A program made the translations under genes and the position numbers. DNA of 5,819 nucleotides from an uncultured bacterium (GTDB lineage Bacteria > Acidobacteriota > UBA890), in contig CALAKE010000034.1 of assembly GCA_937922775.1 (NCBI GenBank), positions 1 through 5,819 of the forward strand, written 5' to 3'. The stretch's first letter is position 1; every line of letters begins with the position of its first letter. Below, piece after piece: positions 5,814 through 5,819 of the stretch. The notes under the pieces are model-generated. The model saw only the letters and a program-made list of their open reading frames with translations. It ran no database searches and was not told where the DNA came from.

Positions 5814-5819
5814 GCGTCC

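Noticed and set aside
1..5819. Mobile element, CRISPR, tRNA or defence system
   Set aside because: Both strands were read for transposase or integrase motifs, terminal repeats, spaced direct repeats and tRNA-like folds; none was seen. All five genes have metabolic, transport, envelope or exported-protein assignments.

Overview
This is a GC-rich window (by eye about 60 percent or slightly more) from a bacterial chromosome, with five protein genes and no RNA genes, insertion sequences or CRISPR arrays that I can see. The contents fit a free-living Gram-negative-type bacterium: an exported TPR/FG-GAP repeat protein, a BON-domain envelope protein, a CstA transporter, a Thermus/Mycobacterium-type 7Fe ferredoxin and a short malic enzyme. 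The sequence alone does not fix the phylum. Families like the TPR/FG-GAP protein are, from general knowledge, common in Acidobacteria, Gemmatimonadota, Planctomycetes and related environmental lineages, but this is only a hint.

Layout. Bases 1-1796 (minus strand) hold most of a large secreted or periplasmic protein with an N-terminal signal sequence, about four TPRs and at least seven FG-GAP/VCBS-type calcium-loop repeats; its C-terminus lies beyond the left edge. A 111-base divergent spacer (1797-1907) carries extended -10-like motifs on both strands. On the plus strand follow a 115-residue membrane-anchored BON-domain protein (1908-2255) and, overlapping it by four bases (ATGA), a 561-residue carbon-starvation CstA-family transporter (2252-3937). 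A strong hairpin (3968-3999) separates cstA from the convergent ferredoxin gene (4036-4332, minus). A second divergent spacer of 217 bases (4333-4549), with an AT-richer patch and a small inverted repeat, precedes a 398-residue malic enzyme (4550-5746, plus). A weak hairpin followed by five T residues lies just before the right edge.

How the genes might work together. Three of the five genes touch the pyruvate node: CstA-family proteins take up pyruvate or peptides, malic enzyme makes pyruvate from malate, and 7Fe ferredoxins often serve pyruvate:ferredoxin or similar oxidoreductases. This is an inference from neighbourhood; the genes are in at least three transcription units and may simply be adjacent. 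The most distinctive points are the translationally coupled BON-CstA pair, where many proteobacteria have a small YbdD-type partner instead, and a 16-residue insertion between the two cluster-binding halves of the ferredoxin. I found nothing that amounts to a clearly new multi-gene system.
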